Shown here: one piece after another, positions 34,944 to 42,254 of the stretch | How positions within the stretch are numbered: the first letter of the stretch is position 1 | Layout of the letters: each line of letters begins with the position of its first letter | Assembly: GCF_016905445.1 (NCBI RefSeq) | Contig: NZ_JAFEXF010000029.1 | Span: 1 to 51,102, forward strand | DNA length: 51,102 nt | Reading direction: 5' to 3' | DNA from: Streptomyces sp. G44 | GTDB lineage: Bacteria > Actinomycetota > Actinomycetes > Streptomycetales > Streptomycetaceae | Made by a program: the position numbers and the translations under genes | The notes under the pieces: model-generated | What the model was told of the DNA's origin: nothing | The model's input: the letters and a program-made list of their open reading frames with translations, nothing else | Databases searched by the model: none

Positions 34944-37141
34944 GCCGCCTCCCACCGTTCGCCGGACCGCCACCTGTTGAGCGAAGTCCGTGCCGTCTCC
35001 AGTCCTGGCCAACCGTCCGAGGCCTTCTCATCCATTTCCACGAACAGCCGGAACTCTCCGAAGCGCATGGAACTGGCCAGGGCAATGAACAGGTTCTCCA
35101 CCGCGCGGAACAATGTTTCGTCCCAGCGTCCCCACTCGGCCCAGCGCAACAGTTCCGCACATGTCGCGTCGAACGAACTTTCCGCGTTCAAAGCGTGGCG
35201 GATGATCTCGATGATCAATCCGGCTTCCGTGCCCTCATCGCCCAGTTTCCGGATGAACCATTGGGGAGATTGCAACAACTGACCGAAAAGTGAGAGCAAC
35301 TGCTCCATGTCGCATCGTTCCGCATCCAGCCACTGGACAAGGCAACCGAACACCTTCTCCTCGTGACCGGCCTGGAAAAGACTCGTGATCGCCACCCTCA
35401 CGGCCAGCAGAATCGTCGCATCGCCTTCGCGGGCCTGATCGTCGTGACGGCCTCGGACGCCACTGAGGAGCGTGTGGAGCAGTTGCAGAGCCAAGTCCGG
35501 ACGGGAAAGACCGAACTCGGCACCGCACGCGTACGCCACGGTCGTCCGCAAGCGGAAGCCCGCTGCTACGCTCCATCGCTGGAGGCGATAGCGAACCTCG
35601 GCGACGAGTACGGGATCCTCGGCGGCGATACCCAGCGCGGTCGCCGCGATGAGACGGCTCGTGGTGCGCTCCGACTCGGCGAGAGCCTGGATGTGCCGCA
35701 AGGCGCGCCGTCCACCTCCCCACATCGCCGCTTTGCCCATGAGCCGACCTACCGGCCGGGTGAGTTCGCTGGAGCGGTGCACGTCCCGCAGCCATTCGAC
35801 CAGCAGCTCCGACAGCTGCCCGTACTCACGCCACACGTACTTCAGGACCGCCTCGGCCTGCCGGTGTCTGACGAACACGACTCCCTCCACGCTGTGCGCG
35901 TATGCCCCCTCCGTGCGGATCTCCCGTGTTCGTCGGACGGCACGGATGGCGTGCAGCAGTTCCGTCAGGGAACGCCGGAAGACGAAGTCCGGGTTGGGCC
36001 GCTCGGCCTGCTCGACTCCCTGCGGGGACGTTCCCGACAGCACGGCCGCCAGACGACCGTCGGACAGCTTCAACAACCGGTCGGCCTCCTCCCGGACGAG
36101 GCGGTGATCCAAACCCTCGTAGACACAGGCGGCCAGCAAGAAGGCCAGAGCGTCGGGGTCCTCGCACAACTCTGCGATGAGGTGCGGAACTTCACGCTCC
36201 ACCCGGTGGCTCAGCCGTGCTCCCAGATCACGCAGTGCGTTCGGGTCACCGTCGGCGGCCACGATGGCCATGACCAGCTCGACCACTTCGACCGGCACCA
36301 GCTCCGGGACCAACAGATCTCCCAGATCATGTCGTGGGTTCAGCGCCGACAGCAGACGTTCCCGTTCCCGCTGTTCCGGCACCACCGCTTCGAGGTAGCT
36401 GCCGAACACCATGACAGGCGGTGGTGGTACGCACACCGTGGGCCTTACGTGGAGATCCTCTTCGAGTCGACGCAGCAGAGCCGCGTCATCAGGCAGCACG
36501 ATCACCATGCGCGACCTGGTCTTCTCCAGCAGCGAGCGCACGTGCCCGAGGACGCCGGGGCCAAGGGGCCGGGACGGGAACAGGCCGTCCATGAGGTAGC
36601 CGCGCGCCGACGCGTCAGTGGGCTGCCAGCGATCCAATTCCGTGACGCTGTCCAGCGCCCGCAGCTGTGCCCCTTCCCCACAGCTCATGCGCAGCAGGTT
36701 GAGTGCGGCGGTACGGCGACCGGACCCCGGCCGGCCCGCCAGGAAGAGCGGCCCCTTCTCGAGATCCTTCAGGGCCGTGTCGAACCAGTCAGGCCGCGCG
36801 AAGCCGAAGGTCGCGGCCAGAACTTCCGCTTCCGGGACAGGCCCTTCACGGACTCTGCCTTCCCTGCGGCCTGGCCGCCCTTCCTTCACGGAGCTGTTGT
36901 GGACGCGTTGGCCGCCGTGGACGGAGCCGGTGTTCACATTTCCGTGCGGTGCGTACACGAACGAGCCCGCGGCTCTCGCAGCACCACCGATGGCGTCCAT
37001 CAGCTCGGAGACATCGAGACTGTCCTCTGGATGGGGCAGCTCGCCATGGGACGGGGACGCCGGAGCGGCCTCCGCTGTGGAGTCAGTCGCGGCTGGTATG
37101 GGTTTGGGCAGCTCCGTCGGCCTCCCTTCGTCAAGGGTCAC
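34940..37141 (-). CDS. P-loop (STAND-like) ATPase with N-terminal NTG-x-V-x-GGQ motif, copy 1
   Basis: 733 residues. A Pro/Glu-rich N-terminus leads to the motif A-P-H-G-N-V-N-T-G-S-V-H-G-G-Q at 64-78. The P-loop G-R-P-G-S-G-R-R-T at 136-144 has Arg in place of the Walker A Lys, as in its paralogue. M-V-I-V-L-P-D-D resembles Walker B. The C-terminal 400 residues are helical repeats with V-A-Y-A-C-G and A-L-Q-L-L-H. The GTG start at 37141 overlaps the cyclase stop by four bases, and the next gene overlaps its own stop, so three proteins are made as a coupled set. Probably a sensor or scaffold that pairs with the cyclase through the common motif. Confidence 0.72.
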   Translation of the reverse strand: MTLDEGRPTELPKPIPAATDSTAEAAPASPSHGELPHPEDSLDVSELMDAIGGAARAAGSFVYAPHGNVNTGSVHGGQRVHNSSVKEGRPGRREGRVREGPVPEAEVLAATFGFARPDWFDTALKDLEKGPLFLAGRPGSGRRTAALNLLRMSCGEGAQLRALDSVTELDRWQPTDASARGYLMDGLFPSRPLGPGVLGHVRSLLEKTRSRMVIVLPDDAALLRRLEEDLHVRPTVCVPPPPVMVFGSYLEAVVPEQRERERLLSALNPRHDLGDLLVPELVPVEVVELVMAIVAADGDPNALRDLGARLSHRVEREVPHLIAELCEDPDALAFLLAACVYEGLDHRLVREEADRLLKLSDGRLAAVLSGTSPQGVEQAERPNPDFVFRRSLTELLHAIRAVRRTREIRTEGAYAHSVEGVVFVRHRQAEAVLKYVWREYGQLSELLVEWLRDVHRSSELTRPVGRLMGKAAMWGGGRRALRHIQALAESERTTSRLIAATALGIAAEDPVLVAEVRYRLQRWSVAAGFRLRTTVAYACGAEFGLSRPDLALQLLHTLLSGVRGRHDDQAREGDATILLAVRVAITSLFQAGHEEKVFGCLVQWLDAERCDMEQLLSLFGQLLQSPQWFIRKLGDEGTEAGLIIEIIRHALNAESSFDATCAELLRWAEWGRWDETLFRAVENLFIALASSMRFGEFRLFVEMDEKASDGWPGLETARTSLNRWRSGERWEAA

Positions 37142-38064
37142 TGCCGCCCCTGGTACTTGTTGCCGTGCACCTGGTCCCCCTGGAAGCCGCGAACACGGTC
37201 CGCCTTGTTGCCTCCGACGTGGTCACCGGCGACGTGGTGGTTGGCCACGCTCTGGCCGCCGTGAACGGTGCCGGTGTTGATGTTGCCGTGGGGCGCGCTG
37301 TTCCTCGTGCGAGGAGTGTGCGTGTCGTCGCGTTCGCTCGGGCGGCCGGTCTCCCCAGGGGATACCTGTGAAGGAGCGGCATCAGAGGGTTCGTCGTGCA
37401 AGGGGCCGGAGGGTTGGGGTACGTAGATCCAGGCCCGCTGGGAGAACGGCTTGCCCTCCACTGTCGCGGCCACCTCCACGAAGTGGTCCGGGTGGCGTCC
37501 GGTGTACCCACTGGCGACCGCGTCTTCGTAGCAGCGGTCGGAGAGAATGGCCGCCACATGCGTGAGGCTTTCCTTGTGGGACGCGAGCACGGCCTTGACG
37601 GGGCGCGAGTCGAGCAGGCGGTGCGTGTCGTTGCGCGCCGTCCCGTTACCGCCGAACTCGTCCCCGGTGTCGGGCAGCGGGCCGACGTGCAGGCTCACCC
37701 TGAGCCTGATCGGTACGGCTCCGTGGGAGAGGACGTTGAAGTCGGTCAATACGTCTTGCAGCGTCAGCAGGAGTGGATGGATCACGAAAGGCATGCGCGT
37801 GGGGTCGAATCCGAAGACGTATCCGTCACCGGTCGAAGCGGGGAATTTGCGGTCGTACCAGAGATCGTGCAAGTCCGCCTTGGAGAGCGCCGTCTTGAGC
37901 AGTTCCGGTACGGCGCGGCTGACGGCCTCGTGCTCGATCGCCGGGCGGCCGGTGAAGTCCTTGGCGTCCACAGCCAGGATGCCCCGGTAGGGGGGCAGCG
38001 GACGGGTTCGGGTGTACGGGCGGGCGGTGTGCCGGGGCAGTTCGCTGTGGTCGACCTCGCGCAT
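37138..38064 (-). CDS. Class III nucleotide-cyclase-like protein with C-terminal NTG-x-V-x-GGQ motif
   Basis: 308 residues from ATG 38064 behind GAGGAG. Residues 25-215 look like a cyclase homology domain: metal Asp33 in L-A-V-D-A-K-D-F, the hairpin S-T-G-D-G-Y-V-F-G-F with Asp80, R-L-R-V-S-L-H-V-G-P near 120-129, and N145-x-x-x-R149 where cyclases have the transition-state Asn and Arg. It may therefore make a cyclic nucleotide, base unknown. Residues 257-271 carry A-P-H-G-N-I-N-T-G-T-V-H-G-G-Q, and the remaining tail is rich in G-N/D-x-V repeats. It lies between a Crp/Fnr gene and a motif-bearing ATPase. Related cyclases are the synthetase of Pycsar anti-phage systems. Confidence 0.75.
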   Translation of the reverse strand: MREVDHSELPRHTARPYTRTRPLPPYRGILAVDAKDFTGRPAIEHEAVSRAVPELLKTALSKADLHDLWYDRKFPASTGDGYVFGFDPTRMPFVIHPLLLTLQDVLTDFNVLSHGAVPIRLRVSLHVGPLPDTGDEFGGNGTARNDTHRLLDSRPVKAVLASHKESLTHVAAILSDRCYEDAVASGYTGRHPDHFVEVAATVEGKPFSQRAWIYVPQPSGPLHDEPSDAAPSQVSPGETGRPSERDDTHTPRTRNSAPHGNINTGTVHGGQSVANHHVAGDHVGGNKADRVRGFQGDQVHGNKYQGRQ

Positions 38065-38115
38065 GTCACTCCTCTGTGAAGCCCGCCCGGCCTGCCAGGA
38101 CCGGGCGGAGACACT

Positions 38116-38135
38116 GTGCGTGCGATGTCACGCAC
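38116..38135. promoter_or_regulatory. Inverted repeat GTGCGTG-N6-CACGCAC upstream of the cyclase gene
   Basis: Perfect 7-base arms, 52-71 bases before the cyclase start. A second, imperfect Crp-type sequence GTGACATGGACCAC is at 38190-38203. These may be operators for the adjacent Crp/Fnr protein; the inner spacing of the first differs from the usual Crp site. Confidence 0.5.
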
Positions 38136-38209
38136 TCCGAGCTTCACTGTGAGCGCGACGATGTTCTGTGCCGCAGGCCCAGACGGCGAGTGACATGGAC
38201 CACAGGCGG

Positions 38210-38866
38210 TTACGGGGCGACGCAACCGCCGACCGTCTCGCGCAGACCCTCCACACTGACCACTTCGATGCGGCTCTTCCCTGCCTTCACCCGCTCCGGC
38301 CCGAGCCGTGCCAGTGCTTTGGTGACGGCCTTGCGGCCCACGTCGATGTGCTGCGCCAGGTCTTCCCTGGTGAGAGAGAAGGAACGCAGCCCTCCAGAGA
38401 CCTCGACCAGGCGAAGGAGTGCCATGGCGAGACGCTCGTGCACGGCTCCGTCATGGACTTCGGTCTGCTCACGAAGGCGGTTGGACGCCATCACGGCGAG
38501 CGGGTAGGCGAGCCGGTGCTCATGCACGAAGCGCTGAAACTCTTCCGCAGGAACGACAGCAGCTTTGCATTCGCTCATGGCCCATACGTGCGCCAGTCGT
38601 ACAGCCCCGCACTGGAGCGCCATCTCTCCGAGGATCTCTCCCGACCCGCGGAAGGCGAGCAATCGCTGACGCCCGTCACGGTCGGTACGTACCACCTTCA
38701 CCAGTCCACTGACCAGTACAAGTACGTGACTTGCTTCGTCCCCCTGTCGAAGCAGCGCTCGACCCGCCAAGTAGGTCTGCGCCCGGTAACACATCAGCCC
38801 CTCCCACTCCTTGTGCGGGACCAGAGCACGCAGAGGGGACGCCAAGAGAGAGCGACCTTCGCTCAT
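38210..38866 (-). CDS. Crp/Fnr-family transcriptional regulator
   Basis: 218 residues. The N-terminal cyclic-nucleotide-binding barrel is clear: L-R-Q-G-D-E-A-S-H-V-L-V-L-V-S-G, G-E-I-L-G-E-M-A-L for the phosphate-binding cassette, followed by A-V-R-L-A-H-V instead of the usual R-S-A-T/S. The C-terminal winged HTH has L-T-R-E-D-L-A-Q-H-I-D-V-G-R-K-A-V-T-K-A-L. There is no Fnr-type cysteine cluster. The ATG at 38866 has no ribosome site, but TAGCGT lies seven bases upstream, so the mRNA may be leaderless. Its gene precedes the cyclase gene on the same strand, 145 bases apart, and it probably reads the cyclase product. Confidence 0.88.
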   Translation of the reverse strand: MSEGRSLLASPLRALVPHKEWEGLMCYRAQTYLAGRALLRQGDEASHVLVLVSGLVKVVRTDRDGRQRLLAFRGSGEILGEMALQCGAVRLAHVWAMSECKAAVVPAEEFQRFVHEHRLAYPLAVMASNRLREQTEVHDGAVHERLAMALLRLVEVSGGLRSFSLTREDLAQHIDVGRKAVTKALARLGPERVKAGKSRIEVVSVEGLRETVGGCVAP

Positions 38867-39015
38867 GCGATCACGCTAGGGGAGGAAGCAGCCCGGCAAG
38901 TACGGAATTGCACATCCAGTGCTCCGGGGCATGCAAAGAGGCCGGAACTTTTCCATCAGGCGAAATCTGACACAGCAGCGGGTTGTTCCCCGCCGTGGTC
39001 TGCCGGTGGAGGGAA

Positions 39016-39065
39016 CGCAACGGGCCCATCCGCTCACAACCCACCGGCGCACCGGGCCCGTTGCG
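39016..39065. other. Long intergenic stem-loop in the 271-base gap before the GerW-like gene
   Basis: Perfect 12-base arms CGCAACGGGCCC and GGGCCCGTTGCG around a 26-base loop. The stem lies upstream of the GerW-like start and of the divergent Crp gene. It could be a terminator for unseen transcripts or a 5' leader structure. I see no gene in the rest of 38867-39137. Confidence 0.5.
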
Positions 39066-39137
39066 CTAACCTCGGGCGCATCATGCGCAGCGCCCTCGCG
39101 CCCTCGCTCTCCCGCGTCGACCCCTCAGGAGGCATCG

Positions 39138-39542
39138 GTGACCGCCGCCGACGAGACGGGCGGGGTCACCCCGCCGGCTCATACGAACGACGACACTGCC
39201 CACGGCAGTCGGCTGGAGCGGCTGGAGCGGCTGGTCGAGGAGAGCGGCAAGCTGGTCGCGGCGACCGTCGTCTACGGCGAGGCGGTCACCACTGCGGGCG
39301 TCACCGTCATCCCCGTCGCCGAGGCCGGTTACGGCTTCGGGGTCGCCGGGGGCGGGGACCCGTCGGGGGGCGGAGGGGTTCAGGCGCGGCCCCGCGGGTT
39401 CATCGAGATCAGGGACGGCGCCGTCACGTACCGGCCGCTGCGGAAGCGGTGGGTGGCCGTCGGTGTGCCGCTCGCCGCCTTCGTGGCGGGTGCGGCCGTC
39501 CCACGCCTCGTACGCCTCCTCGGCGGGCGCCGTCTCGGATGA
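39138..39542 (+). CDS. GerW/YtfJ-family sporulation-like protein
   Basis: 134 residues from GTG 39138, with AGGAGGC upstream. The family core is visible: V-V-Y-G-E-A-V-T-T-A-G-V-T-V-I-P-V-A-E-A-G-Y-G-F-G, a Gly-rich segment, P-R-G-F-I-E-I-R-D-G-A-V-T-Y, and a C-terminal hydrophobic helix (V-A-V-G-V-P-L-A-A-F-V-A-G). In Bacillus the relative is needed for spore germination; in streptomycetes its role is unsettled. The helix suggests membrane anchoring. It stands alone, convergent with the lipoprotein gene. Confidence 0.82.
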   Translation: MTAADETGGVTPPAHTNDDTAHGSRLERLERLVEESGKLVAATVVYGEAVTTAGVTVIPVAEAGYGFGVAGGGDPSGGGGVQARPRGFIEIRDGAVTYRPLRKRWVAVGVPLAAFVAGAAVPRLVRLLGGRRLG

Positions 39543-39593
39543 GGGCGTGGGCGGCCCCTGCCGGCCGCACACGCGCCATCCGGGTCGGTGAGG

Positions 39594-40340
39594 TCACCGC
39601 CCCGCAGCGGCGAGCTGCTTGAGGTCGACCACGTCACCCTTGGACGGTGTCTTCGGGCTCACGGGCTTGTCGTAGTCGGAGAACGTCGCCTCGTTCGGCT
39701 CGTTGCCGCCCTGCACGGTGGTGCGCAGGATGTACGGCTTGCCTTCCGTGGCGACGTACATCGTGTGCGTCTCGCCTCCGGACGCCTTCTTCTTCAGGGC
39801 GATGGCCTCCTTCCCGTTGATCGTCGTGGTGTCGCCCTTCTTCATGCCCTTGCGGGTCGACTCGTCCTCGTCCATCGAGGCGATCAGGCCCTGCTTGTCG
39901 CACATGCCGGACGTCGAGGCGTCGTCGGCGGGCATCTTCACCCACTTGTCGACGACCTTGGACAGCACCTTGCCCGAACCGGGCTGGTTCTTCAGGCTGT
40001 TCTTCCAGTACTGCTCGTTGCCGCGCACGTACAGCGTGCCGTTCATGTGCCGCAGCTCGGCCTTGGCGCCCGCGTTGTCGACGGTCCCCTCGCAGTTCTT
40101 CTCCTGGTCGACCGCGAGGTCCAGGCTGACGGTCCCGCCCTCCTGCCGCATGTCCCCCTTGAGGCGCATCGAGTCGGCCTTCTTGGTGGCCTCCACCGCC
40201 TTGGCGGCGATCTGGTCGGCGCTGTCCTTGGCGAAGGGCTTGTCGGAGCCGCCCCCGTCGCCCCCGTCGCCGCAGCCCGTCAGCAGAGCGGCCGACAGCC
40301 CCATGATCCCGATGACACCCGAAACCTTGCTCGCACGCAC
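39594..40340 (-). CDS. Exported lipoprotein (LppX/LprG-like fold possible)
   Basis: 248 residues from GTG 40340 behind GGAGGGG. Signal peptide with lipobox L-L-T-G-C-G-D-G. The mature part has D-S-M-R-L-K-G-D-M, then V-D-Q-E-K-N-C-E-G-T-V, L-Y-V-R-G-N-E-Q-Y-W and W-V-K-M-P-A-D-D. This is a layout common among streptomycete lipoproteins related to the mycobacterial LppX/LprAFG fold, which binds lipids. Two cysteines (E-K-N-C-E and S-G-M-C-D) could form a disulfide. It lies between the GerW-like gene and the catabolic cluster with no clear partner. Confidence 0.8.
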   Translation of the reverse strand: MRASKVSGVIGIMGLSAALLTGCGDGGDGGGSDKPFAKDSADQIAAKAVEATKKADSMRLKGDMRQEGGTVSLDLAVDQEKNCEGTVDNAGAKAELRHMNGTLYVRGNEQYWKNSLKNQPGSGKVLSKVVDKWVKMPADDASTSGMCDKQGLIASMDEDESTRKGMKKGDTTTINGKEAIALKKKASGGETHTMYVATEGKPYILRTTVQGGNEPNEATFSDYDKPVSPKTPSKGDVVDLKQLAAAGR

Positions 40341-40544
40341 GTCTTCACCCCTCCTCGGCGCCGCGGTCCGGTTGACCGCGGCTGTCTCCATGTACCCGGC
40401 AACTTGACGGTGACGCAGCCGAGTTGACCTCACGGCGACGGAGGGGCGGGGCGGTCTGGTGCCAGGGGGCGGTGCGAGGGGCCTCGGGCCGTTGTCCGCG
40501 CGACGAAGCCGTTCTCCGACGGGCACGGCCATCGTGCGCGGCCC

Positions 40545-40943
40545 TCAGTCCAGGACCGCCACCCCGTCGAGCTCGACCAGCGCCTGGTCGTCCCACAGCC
40601 GTACGGCGCCCACCACGGCCATCGCGGGGTAGTCGCGGCCCGCCAGCCGCCGCCAGACGCGGCCCAGTTCGGGCGCGTGCTCGCGGTAGGCGGCGACGTC
40701 CGTGGTGTAGACGGTGACGCGGGCGAGGTCGGCGGGGGTGCCGCCGGCATGGCGCAGGGCGGTCAGGAGGTTGGTGAGCGCCTGCTCGAACTGCGCGGGC
40801 AGACCGGCTCCGACGACCTTGCCTTCGCCGTCCAGCGAGGTCTGCCCGGCCAGGAAGACGAGGCGGGATCCCGTCGCGGTGACGGCGTGCGAGAAGCCGG
40901 TGGGCGGGGAGAGTTCGGCGGGGTTCACGCGGTGCAGGGCCAT
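40545..40943 (-). CDS. RidA-family (YjgF) enamine/imine deaminase
   Basis: 132 residues. Family marks: F-S-H-A-V, F-L-A-G-Q-T-S-L-D, V-G-A-G-L-P-A-Q-F-E-Q-A-L-T-N-L, V-T-V-Y-T-T-D, and Y-P-A-M-A-V-V-G. The Arg usually found near the C-terminus of true RidA (x-P-x-R-S/T) aligns with this last region and appears replaced (P-A-M-A), so it may belong to a different Rid subgroup. Members hydrolyse reactive enamines and imines. It overlaps the end of the acyl-CoA dehydrogenase gene by 19 bases, so the two are expressed together. Confidence 0.88.
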   Translation of the reverse strand: MALHRVNPAELSPPTGFSHAVTATGSRLVFLAGQTSLDGEGKVVGAGLPAQFEQALTNLLTALRHAGGTPADLARVTVYTTDVAAYREHAPELGRVWRRLAGRDYPAMAVVGAVRLWDDQALVELDGVAVLD

Positions 40944-42145
40944 GCGGGCGGCTCCTTCTCGGAGGACTGCGCGGAGTACAGCTCCTTGGCGATGATCGTG
41001 CGCTGGATCTCGCTCGCCCCTTCGTAGATCCGGGGCGCCCGCACCTCACGGTAGAGGTGCTCCAGGAGGTGGCCGCGCTGGAGCGCGCGGGCCCCGTGCA
41101 GCTGGACCGCCGCGTCGACGACGTACTGCGCGGTCTCCGTGGCGAGCAGCTTCGCCATGGCGGCGCGCCGCGCGACGCCGGAGCCCCGGGCCGCCTCCGC
41201 CCCCTGCGCCGCCTTCTCGTCGTACGCCGCCGCTGCCGCGTAGACCATCAGGCGGGCCGCCTCGGTGCGCGTGGCCATCTCGGCGATCTGGTGCGCGACG
41301 GACTGGAGGTCCTTCAACTTGCCGCCGAACGCGTCCCGTTCGGCGGTGTGGGCGAGGCTCGCGTCCAGTGCGGCGGCGGCCATGCCGACCGCGAAGGCGC
41401 CGACGCTCGGGCGGAACCGGTTCAGGGTGGTCATCGCGACCCGGAACCCCCGGTCGGTCCCGCCCAGGACGTCGTCGTGGCCGACCCGCACGCCGTCGAA
41501 GGCCAGGGCGCCGATCGGGTGCGGGGAGAGCATGTCGAGGGCCGTGCCCGTCAGGCCCGCCCGGTCGGCGGGGACGAGGAAGGCGGTGACGCCACGGGCG
41601 CCGGCGTCCGGGGACGTACGGGCGAAGACGGTGTAGAAGTCGGCTTCGGGGGCGTTGGAGATCCAGCGTTTCTCGCCCGTGAGGCGCCAGCTGCCGGAGC
41701 CGTCCGGCTCCGCCGCCAGGGACAGGGCCGCCGCGTCGGAGCCGGCGCCCGGTTCGGAGAGCGCGAAGGCGGCGATCGCGCGTCCGGCGCGGACCTCGGG
41801 CAGCCAGCGCTCGCGCTGTGCGGCGGAGCCGTACGCGTGGACGGGGTGGGCGCCGAGGCCCTGGAGCGCGAGGGCGGTCTCGGCCTCCGTGCAGGCGTAG
41901 GCGAGGGATTCGCGCAGCAGGCAGAGACCGAGGGCGCCGGACGCCGGACGCCCCGCCCCGCCCCGGCCGCCGGGCTCCTCGAACAGATGTTCCAGCAGGC
42001 CCAGTTCGCCCAGCGCCTCGACCAGTGGCCGGTTCACATGGCCCGGCTCCCCCTTCTCCGCCAGGGGACGCAGCCGCTCGGCGGCGAGCGCGCGCAGCCC
42101 CGCGCACCAGGCGTTCCGTTCGGGATCGAGGGAGAATGTCGTCAT
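40925..42145 (-). CDS. Acyl-CoA dehydrogenase
   Basis: 406 residues from ATG 42145 with GGAGGGG ahead. FAD/substrate motifs are A-F-A-L-S-E-P-G-A-G-S-D-A, W-I-S-N-A, and the C-terminal Y-E-G-A-S-E-I-Q-R-T-I-I-A. The usual catalytic Glu of the short-chain type falls at Y-E-G-A (Glu). It oxidises an acyl-CoA alpha-beta bond, passing electrons to ETF. In this setting the substrate is probably a ring-opened or alicyclic CoA ester from 2-aminobenzoyl-CoA breakdown. Divergent from the CoA ligase gene and co-transcribed with the RidA gene. Confidence 0.92.
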   Translation of the reverse strand: MTTFSLDPERNAWCAGLRALAAERLRPLAEKGEPGHVNRPLVEALGELGLLEHLFEEPGGRGGAGRPASGALGLCLLRESLAYACTEAETALALQGLGAHPVHAYGSAAQRERWLPEVRAGRAIAAFALSEPGAGSDAAALSLAAEPDGSGSWRLTGEKRWISNAPEADFYTVFARTSPDAGARGVTAFLVPADRAGLTGTALDMLSPHPIGALAFDGVRVGHDDVLGGTDRGFRVAMTTLNRFRPSVGAFAVGMAAAALDASLAHTAERDAFGGKLKDLQSVAHQIAEMATRTEAARLMVYAAAAAYDEKAAQGAEAARGSGVARRAAMAKLLATETAQYVVDAAVQLHGARALQRGHLLEHLYREVRAPRIYEGASEIQRTIIAKELYSAQSSEKEPPAWPCTA

Positions 42146-42188
42146 CGCGAACCCCTCCGGTATCGCGCACCGTTGACTGCCGTCACCA

Positions 42189-42205
42189 TCACGATACGCT
42201 CGTGA
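42189..42205. promoter_or_regulatory. Inverted repeat TCACGA-N5-TCGTGA in divergent catabolic promoter
   Basis: Perfect 6-base arms (42189-42194 and 42200-42205) with spacer TACGC, in the 109-base gap between acyl-CoA dehydrogenase and CoA ligase genes. The adjacent PaaX-type gene is the obvious candidate for the binding protein. Confidence 0.55.
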
Positions 42206-42254
42206 GGCGAGCCCACCACAGCGCCCGACCGGCAGGCAAGGGGGCGGAGCCGCC

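Noticed and set aside
38083..38108. CCGCCCGG/CCGGGCGG stem before the cyclase start as a riboswitch or attenuator
   Set aside because: Eight pairs with no conserved riboswitch features and no alternative stem seen; could be a weak terminator of the Crp gene.
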